Shown piece by piece: positions 11,222-20,916 of a DNA stretch of 64,000 nucleotides. The stretch comes from Morella rubra. Taxonomy: Eukaryota; Streptophyta; Magnoliopsida; Fagales; Myricaceae. The notes under the pieces are model-generated. The model searched no databases. It was given only the letters and a program-made list of their open reading frames with translations, and was not told the DNA's origin. Numbering within the stretch: position 1 is the first letter of the stretch; each line of letters starts with the position of its first letter. The translations under genes and the position numbers were made by a program. The stretch lies in assembly GCA_003952965.2 (NCBI GenBank), contig CM025852.1, positions 11,179,369 through 11,243,368 on the forward strand, in the 5' to 3' direction.

Positions 11222-12590
11222 AGTCAATGAGAATCAAGGTTGAATTGGATGTTAGTGTCCTTCTCCAAACTGGTTTTTATTTCCCTAGAGATCAAAAACC
11301 TCCGGCCCATATCTCTTTTAGATATGAAAAGTTTTGATTTTTGCTACCATTGTGGGAGATTTGGGCATTCTATTAGCTCTTGCGATTTGTTAAATTCTAA
11401 GATAGATTATAGATTTGGGCATTCTATTAGCTCTTGCGATTTGTTAAATTCTAAGATAGATTATAGATATGGTTATGATCTTAGAGCTGACCCAAGGAGT
11501 GCTCTAAAGTCTCCTCTATTTACTAGTTCAAACTCTGACCATCCCAGTTTTAGTTACCCAAAAAATGATCTTAACATGGGTTCTATTTTGTTAAAATCAG
11601 CCAGCTAAGCAATCTTATATCTAAAATCTCTCCTGTTATTTCTTCCCCTTTGGCATAACCAAGATTTTCCCAAAATCTTCTATCTCTTGAAACTCAAGAA
11701 TCAAAAAATTATTCTTGAGTTATCCTTTCATCTGAATCTCAACCTCCTCTTGTTATGTCACCCACCTATTTACTAGAGGCCGCATCACCATTACGCCTCT
11801 GTGACACTCCTTGTAAGAAAGAAGACATTTCTGAAGCCTTGTCCCCTTTTTCAGCAACACCAAAGCTACTCTTTGAGCTGGCACAATGTGAAGGTGCCAC
11901 CTCATCCATCTTTGCTAGATTCTCTCTATCAATCCCAACTACAGAAAATCCTTATCATGATGCTACAGACTTTCCATTTATTGCCAATCCCGCAGATCCA
12001 TTTTTCTCCTGCCACCCCACTCCTATAATAACCCATCCCACCCATCCGGTACAATCTCCTACCAAAGTGATCTCGTTATGGATCTTACTTAGCCCAAGTC
12101 CATCTTGTTTTCATCCAACCCTTTGGTTGAACTCACTTTTCATCTTTTGAATGCGTATTTGTCTTCTATCATAAAAAATCAAGTTATCAAAATTTTCCTC
12201 TCTCATTCCAGCCCATCCTATCCCTCAAGCCCACTGTCTCTCTGACTCTGATATATCGTTGCCCTCTCAAAATTACCCATTGAACCATGATGCCTTGGAG
12301 CCATTTTTACTTCTCGACACCCCATCTATCAGTGACCCATAGCTTTTACCCTTCATTCCTTTTTCTTTTCCTGATCAGGTTCCAAATCCCTATATTGTTC
12401 ATCCTCTAGACCATCCCATGTTTCATCGCAAACCTAGGCCCAACTTCTCTTTTGAGGATTCATTTGGTGGTTCTGTTGCCCTCTCTAACCCCACTGGTAA
12501 GGGAAAGAATATCATCACCAATAGTCGTGACTCTGCTAGGAAAAAAACTCAGACTCTGAAATTCCCAAGATGGATTGGTAAGAGAAATTG
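11222..12590 (+). pseudogene. LINE-B: ORF1 fragment of a second LINE
   Basis: Plus-strand ORF1 of another L1 LINE, head to head with LINE-A. It opens mid-domain with MRIKVELDVSVLLQTGFYF, then shifts frame into a zinc knuckle CYHCGRFGHSISSC (CX2CX4HX4C). A long Ser/Pro-rich tail follows, with ORF pieces at 11755-12150 and 12370-12590 (KPRPNFSFEDSFGGS..., then TGKGKNII), the usual C-terminal layout of plant LINE ORF1. The DUF4283 front and all of ORF2 are missing. The knuckle region carries a 54-bp in-frame tandem duplication. Confidence 0.7.
11357..11464 (+). repeat. 54-bp tandem duplication in the LINE-B knuckle
   Basis: Two identical 54-base units (starts 11357 and 11411) encode FGHSISSCDLLNSKIDYR twice in frame. 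The second half of the zinc knuckle (H and last C) is therefore duplicated. Confidence 0.9.
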
Positions 12591-12599
12591 ACTGAGGAG

Positions 12600-13190
12600 G
12601 CTGCAGTAGCGGAACCAGGATTGAAATCTATGGGCGTCGAACTTTAAAGGCGAAATGACAAGAAAATTTTTTTCTTTTGTAATACAAAAATTGTCTTAGA
12701 GTTACAATGTTGAAAATTAAGGACTAAAAGCATTAAAAATATTATAATACATGTACCGTACTATGTACTGCAACTGAAAGGTGACAATTGTATCCTACGA
12801 TTTTGCAAAATAGCGGTTGTTCTTTAACACCATTTTACCAACAAATTATGAAATGACAAAATTGAAAGCATGAAACTGTCGTTGTGCACATTGTTTGAGA
12901 TTATGTACAAGTAATCAATTCAAGTACCCCCACCCCTATCCCCCAAAAGAAAAAACCAGCAGAGTCCTCAATGAAACAACTAAACAAGTCATTGTCTGTG
13001 ATTCCAAGGAATAAACCACATATAATAGATAAACTTCTATCATATGTCATAACTGTATTTGAGAAGTGCTACTTTGGAATTGCTTAAATCCGTGGTTTTT
13101 GAACGTGCCCATTCTTTGTTGGCCAGTCACAAGCTTTCAATCTTATATATAAGAGTAATAGCTGCTTAAATGTGCTAAGGAAGGAAAAGA
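12600..13190. other. Non-coding stretch, unclassified
   Basis: No coding signal. The left edge (GGAACCAGGATTGAAATCTA near 12611) resembles a common plant dispersed-repeat start, but I cannot assign a family. The right part is probably intron of the Nudix fragment. Confidence 0.35.
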
Positions 13191-13198
13191 AAACTCAC

Positions 13199-13422
13199 AC
13201 TAAGTATTCCTCTCACTCCTGCTTCCTCGAATGCCTCACGACGTGTAGCTTCATCTATAGTCTCATCATCCTCCCAACCACCCTGGTAGTCAAATGAAGG
13301 CATTGACATGAATCCTCGAATGATACTAAAAGATAAGACTACACAAATGCAAGGAGCTAAGCATCATGTCATGCAAAACAGAAGGCAAGATCATTAATAC
13401 CTTTGGAAAGACAAGATCATCC
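13199..13422 (-). pseudogene. Nudix hydrolase fragment (two exons, cut by gap)
   Basis: On the minus strand an exon ends DDLVFPK at 13401 with donor GTATTAATG. An 118-base intron ends in CTACCAG. The next exon, 13199-13282, is exactly 84 bases, phase 0 at both ends, followed by donor GTGAGT. It encodes GGWEDDE, then REAFEEAGVRGIL: a full Nudix box (GX5EX7REUXEEXGU) with all catalytic Glu in place. The PK|GGWE junction matches the plant NUDT12/13/16/17/18/21 group, which hydrolyses nucleoside-diphosphate-linked substrates. The upstream exon runs into the assembly gap. No downstream exon was found before the LINE remnants, so the gene is truncated here. It may be a host gene remnant or a fragment captured by the adjacent CACTA element. 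Retained intron and splice sites argue against an mRNA-derived copy. Confidence 0.8.
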
Positions 13423-14422
13423 NNNNNNNNNNNNNNNNNNNNNNNNNNNNNNNNNNNNNNNNNNNNNNNNNNNNNNNNNNNNNNNNNNNNNNNNNNNNNN
13501 NNNNNNNNNNNNNNNNNNNNNNNNNNNNNNNNNNNNNNNNNNNNNNNNNNNNNNNNNNNNNNNNNNNNNNNNNNNNNNNNNNNNNNNNNNNNNNNNNNNN
13601 NNNNNNNNNNNNNNNNNNNNNNNNNNNNNNNNNNNNNNNNNNNNNNNNNNNNNNNNNNNNNNNNNNNNNNNNNNNNNNNNNNNNNNNNNNNNNNNNNNNN
13701 NNNNNNNNNNNNNNNNNNNNNNNNNNNNNNNNNNNNNNNNNNNNNNNNNNNNNNNNNNNNNNNNNNNNNNNNNNNNNNNNNNNNNNNNNNNNNNNNNNNN
13801 NNNNNNNNNNNNNNNNNNNNNNNNNNNNNNNNNNNNNNNNNNNNNNNNNNNNNNNNNNNNNNNNNNNNNNNNNNNNNNNNNNNNNNNNNNNNNNNNNNNN
13901 NNNNNNNNNNNNNNNNNNNNNNNNNNNNNNNNNNNNNNNNNNNNNNNNNNNNNNNNNNNNNNNNNNNNNNNNNNNNNNNNNNNNNNNNNNNNNNNNNNNN
14001 NNNNNNNNNNNNNNNNNNNNNNNNNNNNNNNNNNNNNNNNNNNNNNNNNNNNNNNNNNNNNNNNNNNNNNNNNNNNNNNNNNNNNNNNNNNNNNNNNNNN
14101 NNNNNNNNNNNNNNNNNNNNNNNNNNNNNNNNNNNNNNNNNNNNNNNNNNNNNNNNNNNNNNNNNNNNNNNNNNNNNNNNNNNNNNNNNNNNNNNNNNNN
14201 NNNNNNNNNNNNNNNNNNNNNNNNNNNNNNNNNNNNNNNNNNNNNNNNNNNNNNNNNNNNNNNNNNNNNNNNNNNNNNNNNNNNNNNNNNNNNNNNNNNN
14301 NNNNNNNNNNNNNNNNNNNNNNNNNNNNNNNNNNNNNNNNNNNNNNNNNNNNNNNNNNNNNNNNNNNNNNNNNNNNNNNNNNNNNNNNNNNNNNNNNNNN
14401 NNNNNNNNNNNNNNNNNNNNNN
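13423..14422. other. Assembly gap, 1000 N
   Basis: Exactly 1000 N, the usual placeholder for a gap of unknown size. The Nudix exons and the CACTA-2 transposase on either side may therefore not be truly 1 kb apart. Confidence 0.99.
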
Positions 14423-14844
14423 TCTTTAAGCATGTCATAAAACTTTGTAGTATTTTCAGTAGGAAGTGGATCTCTTTGTTCTCGTACATTATGGGATTGT
14501 GTTTCCGGTATCAATGGAAATACCTCGTGTAATAGTTCATGCATCCCAGATGAGGGTTCACACATTTCATTATCTACAACAGAAATAGAAGGATGACTAG
14601 ATGCTGCCCTATCTCGCAATTCACCATGCGCAAACCAATAATCGTAACCCGGAGACATCCCATATTGGACCAAATGATCATGTACCGTACTGATGTTATA
14701 CCTCTTGTAATTGACGCACTTTACACAAGGGCAACAAATTCTCCCATCACTACCCATACTCTTAGATGCAAAACCCAGAAACTCATTGACTCCCAACACA
14801 TATTCACTTGTCCCGCATTTCTTTTTCATCCAACTCTTGTCCAT
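14423..14844 (-). pseudogene. CACTA-2 transposase, N-terminal part (cut by gap)
   Basis: The frame opens MDKSWMKKK (ATG at 14844), then VNEFLGFASKS, a CPCVKCVN cysteine motif and YGMSPGYDYWFAHGE: the Transpo_assoc domain at the front of CACTA (TNP2-type) transposases. An acidic linker follows (HELLHEVFPLIPETQ... FYDMLK). The frame is open for ~140 residues up to the gap, so this part is well preserved. The catalytic domain would lie in or beyond the gap. An upstream MSLM adds three residues; MDKSW is the family's normal start. Confidence 0.8.
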
Positions 14845-14984
14845 GAGCGACAATAATAACTATATGAAATGCAACAAAAAAGATTATGCATAAGATTAAA
14901 TGTTTTTCACATTTTATCAAGATTTTTCAATAAAACTAACATAAATTAATAAAAAACACACGTAACAACAATCATATAACAATT

Positions 14985-15290
14985 ACCCCTCCAATCTCCA
15001 ATAAACTCACACAGAACCAACAACAAATAAACGTTAGCCCTACCCTCCGCCTTCCAACAAAACCCACAAACACCAACATCTCCAATTAACTCCACAGAAC
15101 CAACAATAAATAAAAGTTAGCCCTACCCTCCGCCTTCCAACAGAACCCACAAACACCAACATCTCCATAAACTCCACAGAACCAACAACCAATAAAAGTT
15201 ACCCTACCCTCCGCTTTCCAACAGAACCCAAAACACCAACATCTCCAACAATAGTTAGCTATCTCCGTCCGCCTTCCAATAAAATCCACA
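14985..15290 (+). repeat. ~83-bp tandem repeat
   Basis: At least three units of about 81-83 bases, each with CCCTACCCTCCGCCTTCCAA (at 15041, 15124 and 15205) and CACCAACATCTCCA. They lie upstream of the CACTA-2 transposase, in its 5' leader or intron. Confidence 0.8.
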
Positions 15291-15559
15291 AACTCTAATC
15301 TCTAAAAAAAAAAGGAAAAAAGAACAAACAATAGTAATTGACGAAGAGATTCAAAATACCACTTACCTGTGAAAGAGTAATATGTTATCAGCAAGTCACC
15401 TAGTGTCCCTCAATCACAGTTACGAAAACACGGTAGTTGAGACTATTGAGTTCAACTGTGAAAGAAATTTAGAAAATAAATTTTTAATAACGATACCTGG
15501 TCCAAAAAAACATACTAAACACAGCGGACTTTTGGACATCAATAAATTCATACATTCCA

Positions 15560-16360
15560 ATCATATTTTTCATATTTTTCAGCAACAACAACAAAAGATA
15601 TATTTTCAGCAATCAATTCATATCCAACAACAAATTCATACAGCAACCAATTCAAACAGGATATTTTCAGGAATAAATTCATACATTCAATTCATATATT
15701 TTTCAACAACCAATTCATACAAACCAATTCATATATTTTCAACAATAAATTCATACATTCTAATTCATATATTTTCAGCAACCAATTCAATACATTTCAA
15801 AAGATATATTTTCAGCAACAATTCATAAAAACATAAAAACCAATATATTTATTTTCAGGAATTCATACAAAACAAAATATATATTTCAGCAATCAATTCA
15901 TACAAAACAAAACTATCATATTTTTTCAAGCAATAATTCATACAAAATTCAGTAACCAATTCATAACAAACCAATGCATATATTTTCAGGAATAAATTCA
16001 AAATTCCAATTCATATATTTCCAGCAACCAATTCATACAAAACAAAAGATATATTTTCAGCAATCAATTCATACAAACCAATGCATATATTTCAAAATAA
16101 ATTCATACATTCAGCAATCAATTCATACAAAACAAAAAATACATTTTCAGCAATCAATTCATACAAAACAAAAAATACATTTTCAGCAATCAATTCATAC
16201 AAAACAAAAATATATTTTCAACAATCAATTCATATATTTCCAGCAACCAATTCATACATTTCAATTCATATTTTTCAGCAACCAATTCATACATTCCATT
16301 ACTATTTCTCAGGAATAAATTCAAATATTTTAAACAACCAATTCATATATTTCCAGTGAA
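15560..16360 (+). repeat. ~36-bp AT-rich minisatellite
   Basis: About 20 degenerate units built from ATATTTTCAGCAA, YCAATTCATAC and AAAACAAAA. The most regular units are at 16110-16230, each about 36 bases. The Gln/Ile/His-rich open frames across it are by-products of the repeat. Confidence 0.85.
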
Positions 16361-16619
16361 TAAATACAACAAAACAACAAATTCATAAGCCAACACTCAA
16401 CACATACAGAACCCAATTTCCAATTCGTCAACCCTGACCTCCAATTCCATACTATTTAATTCATATATTTTCATAAAACCAAAATATACATTGAGTCTAA
16501 TCTCACTGATCCCCAACAACGCAATGCAACAAACCAACACAATAATGGAATTCGTAAGCCTTCGTCAATTCAAATTTCAGAGTTGAATTCACAAAACGAA
16601 AAGGGGGATGAGATTTGAA

Positions 16620-17030
16620 GTCGAATGGGAGGTGACTGACCTTCAATGCCAAGGGGGCGGGGGGTGGGCTGAAACTCACGGAGGGGCATTGATGACATTC
16701 ACGGAGGGGGCAACCTTGGGAATTGAAATTCAGGAGGGGGGGTGATGAAACTTTCGGAGGGGGCCGGGGAGCAGAATGGGATCACGAGATGGGGGGGGAG
16801 GGTGGGAGGTGAAATCGCGGAGGGGGCGCGGGGGGAGGGCAACTGTGGGATTTGGGGGGCCTGGGGGGCGCAGGGGGAGGGCAACGGTGGTGATTTGGGG
16901 GGGCGGGGGGCGCTGTTGAAATGGCGAATGGGGAGGGGGGGATCTGAAATCGCGAAGGGGGGGAAGAAGAAGGGGGAAAAAGAAAGGGGGAAGAAGAAGG
17001 GGGGCGCGGGATGGGGAAAAAAAAAACCCA
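16620..17030 (+). repeat. G-rich tract of CACTA-2
   Basis: Long G-runs with GCTGAAAT / CGCGGAGGGGG modules, homologous to 6060-6330. On the element's own strand it is C-rich. It sits between subterminal repeats and transposase, where the promoter or leader is expected. Confidence 0.8.
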
Positions 17031-17039
17031 AAACGTGCG

Positions 17040-17333
17040 TTTCATTAAGTCTATAGTGACCGCCGCTATAGACTTACTTAGCTGCAGTTTTAACAAAACC
17101 GCCGCCATAAGTTGCATATAGCGGCGGTCACTGACCGCCACTATAGAAACCGCCTGCCATAGGCTACCTTGACTTTATAGAGGCGGTTTGTGACTGCCGC
17201 TATAGAGACCGCCACTATAGGTTTATTTTTGGTCGTGTTTGAAATAAACCTCGCCGGTATATAGGGGTATATAGCCGCAGTTTTGGTGACCGCCGCTAAA
17301 AGGACCGCCGCTGTAGACCTGTTTTTTGTAGTG
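17040..17333 (-). repeat. CACTA-2 5' terminal and subterminal repeats
   Basis: At least ten copies of ACCGCCGCTATAG-like motifs in both orientations lead to the terminus GTAGTG at 17333. The terminus mirrors the CACTACAAAA end of CACTA-1. Confidence 0.8.
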
Positions 17334-17671
17334 ACAAGTCCTAAATTACAAAATTTAGAAGCACAAAACTGTGATAAGCGCATAGGATGTCATGATTAGC
17401 AATTGTCTGCATTTTATATGAGCCATTTTCTGTTATTTCGCAGTCCCCAACATGTGGATCGTAATAGTTCCAATTTCTTTTGGAGGACATAAATTAGAAT
17501 ACAAATATTGTTTATAGCCTTAATCTCTACGAGTTATTGTCAATGCATTTGGAGATGTATAATGAAAAGAAGGACAAGAGAAATATAATAGGGAGCTAGT
17601 ACTGCATGCCATATTATCTGTTAGCAACTAATAAAAAATTAACAAACAGAAATTAAAAAAGTATTGGGGAT

Positions 17672-18021
17672 CTATACACCGCTCGGGCGAGTAACAAGTG
17701 GAAAAAGCTTTGCCAGACAATCTTTGACACAATTATCAAGCCAGAATTTTTCCATAGGATCGTTCATGTTTTCCCTTTCAATTTCTCTGTGCACTTCTGG
17801 ACGCACACTTGTCTTTCTACTTCTTCCCATGGAAGAATAGCATCCTGACGTGGAGAAAAAAGCGTATCTGGAGAGAGAGGTGGAATGGGAGGGAGAGAAG
17901 GAAGAAAATTGGGAGAGAGAGCGGAAAATGAAGGGTTCTCAGCTTGCACTACAACAACTTGAACGAGGATGATGGATACCATGATCGATTCAACAAGCCT
18001 TTTCGTAGCTATCTTATCCAT
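17672..18021 (-). pseudogene. Small secreted Cys-rich peptide gene, copy 1
   Basis: The frame starts MDKIATKRLVES, then a hydrophobic signal-like segment IMVSIILVQVVVVQA ending near AEN, a Pro/Ser-rich linker (LPSLPPIPPLSP), and RQVCVQKCTEKLKG. A stop follows at 17764. Relative to copies 2 and 3 one base is missing just after CTEKLKG; the homologous sequence continues to 17672 in the next frame with a second cysteine pair (NCVKDC). The family layout is thus signal peptide, proline-rich linker, then C-X3-C-X20-C-X3-C. That pattern recalls helical-hairpin or thionin-like secreted peptides, but I do not recognise the gene. A TATA box lies ~75 bases upstream of the ATG. Only this copy has an intact start and linker. 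Confidence 0.6.
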
Positions 18022-18093
18022 AATAATACCCTACAAGATGTACTCTAGAAGTTAATGTATAGTATCTGATCAAATCTTTTGTCGCGCGAATGT

Positions 18094-18105
18094 CATATAT
18101 ATAGA
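18094..18105 (-). promoter_or_regulatory. TATA box of peptide gene copy 1
   Basis: Minus-strand CTATATATATGAC lies 70-80 bases upstream of the ATG. The same block with flanking TTCGCGCGACAAAAGATTTG is kept in copies 2 and 3, up to about 110 bases from the start. Confidence 0.6.
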
Positions 18106-18196
18106 GAGCTTCAAGGTATTGTTTTTTTTGTCTTTCGATTTCTATTTAGAGGCAGGAGATTATTATTTTATCATTTATTATCTTGATCTCTAAGCT

Positions 18197-18222
18197 TATA
18201 TATATATATATATATATATATC
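18197..18222 (+). repeat. (TA)n microsatellite
   Basis: About 13 TA units upstream of the peptide gene promoter. Confidence 0.9.
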
Positions 18223-18242
18223 ATAAAACGTCGACGATCATA

Positions 18243-18430
18243 CATTTGACACCCATTAAATCGTTCGCACGGAATTTCATACCGTGCGAACGGTTTTTAT
18301 TTTAGGACCGTGTGCACGGCGGAATTACTCTGCGGACAGACGGTATTTTATACAGTGAGTGCAGACGGATGTTTACACGTGCGCACGATTTGCCAACAAA
18401 ATCGTGCAGATGGTTTTGTTACCGTTCGAG
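18243..18430. repeat. Inverted GTGCGAACGGT-type motif cluster
   Basis: Repeated CGTGCGAACGGT, CGTTCGCACGG and CGTGCAGATGG motifs in both orientations resemble a CACTA subterminal array of yet another family. No CACTA terminus is visible nearby. It is probably a relic end fragment. Confidence 0.45.
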
Positions 18431-18435
18431 CAATT

Positions 18436-18996
18436 ATTACGTATTTGGATTAATTTAATTAAAAATTTTAAAATAATTTACAAATAATAATAAATAGAAA
18501 GATATTCAATACTCATAATATAATAAAATGTCTACAAATATATAATCATCATAAGTAAATAAAATACATAATTGATAAGTATATATACACATAAATGCTC
18601 GTTTGGAAACACTCAAAAGTTGGATTGGTTCAGAAATTGTATTAAGTTACAATGCATATATAGTGTAAAAAAAAATACTCATAATAATTAATGGTGTCTA
18701 TTTGGTTTGTAGAATGGACAATAAAGCTTTATCACATTTTATACACGCACAACCCACATGCATACTTAAGGCATAGTAGAGTCACATATATAGCATTTAT
18801 TTCTAAGGCTGATATAAAATCTATTTCATTTATTTCTGAGGCTGATATAAATGAACGTGTTCATCCTAATTGAATCTTCTTAGCTTAACTAAATCAAAAC
18901 ATATATAGATGAAATGCATTCTAATGAGACTCTCATACTAATGTCGCTAAAACTTATAATTCATCAACTAAGTCCGTCAGGTTTTTTAACATGTGG
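18436..18996. other. AT-rich non-coding stretch
   Basis: No gene, RNA or repeat recognised. A short duplication (TATTTCTAAGGCTGATATAAA / TATTTCTGAGGCTGATATAAA, 18797-18850) is the only structure. Confidence 0.5.
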
Positions 18997-19380
18997 TGTC
19001 AGCACCCGCAATTCTTTAATATTGTGGAGAATGTTCAGAATAATGAGATACAATGGAAACTTATGTTTTTTTTAACTGTAAACCACTGATAACCATGATT
19101 AATTCACAACCAAAAAACTGTCCTACAACCTTGTAGTCTCTCAGCCACTCACCCACACGCTATCTAACATGACTCTTGGCACGCTCCTAAATATCATCTG
19201 AAAAGAGAGAAAAGGTAAGGGATAAGTTCAACAATTCAGTAAGCATAATCATTATATTAAGGTGCACTTTAAGAGCTACATTTAAAAAGTGAAAATCAAA
19301 ATAAAACTGTAAATCTCAATTCAAATAACATATAACTATAACTATAAAACAACTTTGATCTTTCATAATAATGAAAGGAG
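18997..19380 (-). mobile_element. Gypsy-type LTR fragment (fossil)
   Basis: It begins on the plus strand TGTCAGCACCCGC at 18997, i.e. ends GGGTGCTGACA on its own strand. TTCAGATGATATTTAGGA (reverse complement near 19190) matches the LTR fragments at 46276 and 37097. The Copia LTR starting at 19381 appears to have inserted into it. An old partial copy. Confidence 0.45.
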
Positions 19381-20621
19381 TGTAAGATCGCCGTAGAATT
19401 TATCGTCGAATCATAGCAGCCCAAGTATACTGCCTCCTTCAGATCCACGCAACCGGTTCTTGAGAGAGTTTTAGAGAAAGTTTTTACAGAGAGAAACTCT
19501 TAACGCGAAAATGATGTTCTCTTTTCAAATGAAATTCTGAGCGATTTATAATGGCTTGCTCAGAGCTTCAACTGTGCTTATGCGTGGATCTTTAGGGATC
19601 TCAAATCTCGGCCGTAGGATCATCATGAAAAACTCTTTTCATTAACTCCCTTATATTCTGTATTCCGAATTTATGGGCTTCTACAAATTGTGATCATGTC
19701 CATTAACATATCACAATTGACCCCCGAGATAATGAGATTTTTTTGTGAAATCCATTTTGCTAACAATTATACGCTTATTTATCCTTCCACCATACTATAT
19801 TCCACATGAGCTAATAGGACCAAATAATATCACTGATTAAGTCCTAGCTCATATAATTCTTAATTCTCATTCTGTAACTAGTTGGACTTCCAAAAAGCTT
19901 TCCAAAATCATTTTCAAATAAATATTATTTCTTCATATATTAATAAGTAAAAAAACCGTGAAAACACTTTTCACAAAATCTCGCTGGCAGCGTTTTATGT
20001 GAGTCCAATAATATACAGACATAATGAATATACTGCCTCATCAAGAGATTGTGGATTCCATATTGAGCAATTATACAAATCCTTACTATGTACAAGGCCC
20101 AATTATTATGATCTACGAAGATCATCACCAAATGATTCAGTCAAAGCACAAGCACACAACAAGCAAACATGCATAACTCTCTCAGGTCTAGGTCTAGAAA
20201 GACAACATAAGCTAATTGTGTTGAATACCATTCTCTACATCAGTGATCGTTTCAGAAGGTATTCATATTTGATCCAGTTCAGTGCATGTACTCTTACATT
20301 GCACCCACTCGTCTGCTTAAGGTCACTACCTCAATGACGGAGTCCATCATTCTATCTTATAGAGGCACAACGAGATGTAGACCTATTTATACATTATCAT
20401 GTATCTCGGTCTAGAACAAAGTGAGTCAACAAGGATCCGAAAAGTCATACTCCCGCCTCCGATTCATTAATCATTGGCTAACTTTTCTACAATATTGCTC
20501 AACAATATGACATTTTATGTCATTGCATGTACCAAAATAATAATATACAAGTGATTAATAATAATAATAATTATCTCATAATTATTCCAAAATGATTGGT
20601 TTTAAGGGCATACATCTAACA
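19381..20621 (-). mobile_element. 3' LTR of the Copia element
   Basis: On its own strand it starts TGTTAGATGTATGCCC directly after a polypurine tract (GCAAGAGGGAGAT) and ends CGGCGATCTTACA, giving TG...CA over 1241 bases. A TATAAATAGG lies near 20385 on the same strand. The outer boundary rests on the TG/CA rule and is less certain than the inner one. Confidence 0.6.
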
Positions 20622-20916
20622 ATCTCCCTCTTGCACTTAGAACCAATCATACAAGTACTTGACACCCATAGACTTTAAATTCGTCTCAAACACTTTTTGA
20701 GTCAAAGGTTTAGTAAACAAGTCTACGATGTTCTCAGCTGATGCTATTTTAGCCATCACTACATCACCCTAATTCACAATGTCACGAATAAGATTAAATT
20801 CTTCTTTCTATGTGTTTTGTCAATTGATAATCCCTAGGTTCCACCGCCTATGCTATAACAAATAGGGTCCCCGGCCTAGGCCCCTAACCAATGCCCAAAC
20901 CCCTCACAAGTGCAAA

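Larger units (their letters stand above)
14423..17333 (-). mobile_element. CACTA-2: 5' half of a larger CACTA element
   Basis: The 5' terminus lies at 17333 (TTTTTTGTAGTG; reverse complement CACTACAAAAAA). Going inward: subterminal ACCGCCGCTATAG-type repeats (17040-17333), a G-rich tract (16620-17030), a ~36-bp minisatellite (15560-16360), an ~83-bp tandem repeat (14985-15290), then the transposase N-terminus (14844-14423), cut by the gap. It shares terminal motifs and the G-rich tract with CACTA-1. The rest of the element is not visible. Confidence 0.75.

Noticed and set aside
15382-16359. Gln/His/Ile-rich plus-strand proteins
   Set aside because: They follow the ~36-bp minisatellite and have no independent support.
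15560-16360. CRISPR-like array
   Set aside because: Units are contiguous and degenerate with no unique spacers, and the genome is eukaryotic.
16699-17141. Proline-rich secreted-looking protein on the minus strand
   Set aside because: A translation of the C-rich strand of the G-tract; proline content comes from base composition.
4861-17333. One single CACTA element spanning both termini
   Set aside because: The 5' G-rich and subterminal region occurs twice (6060-6426 and 16620-17333), and the 3 bp flanks do not match, so two copies are more likely.
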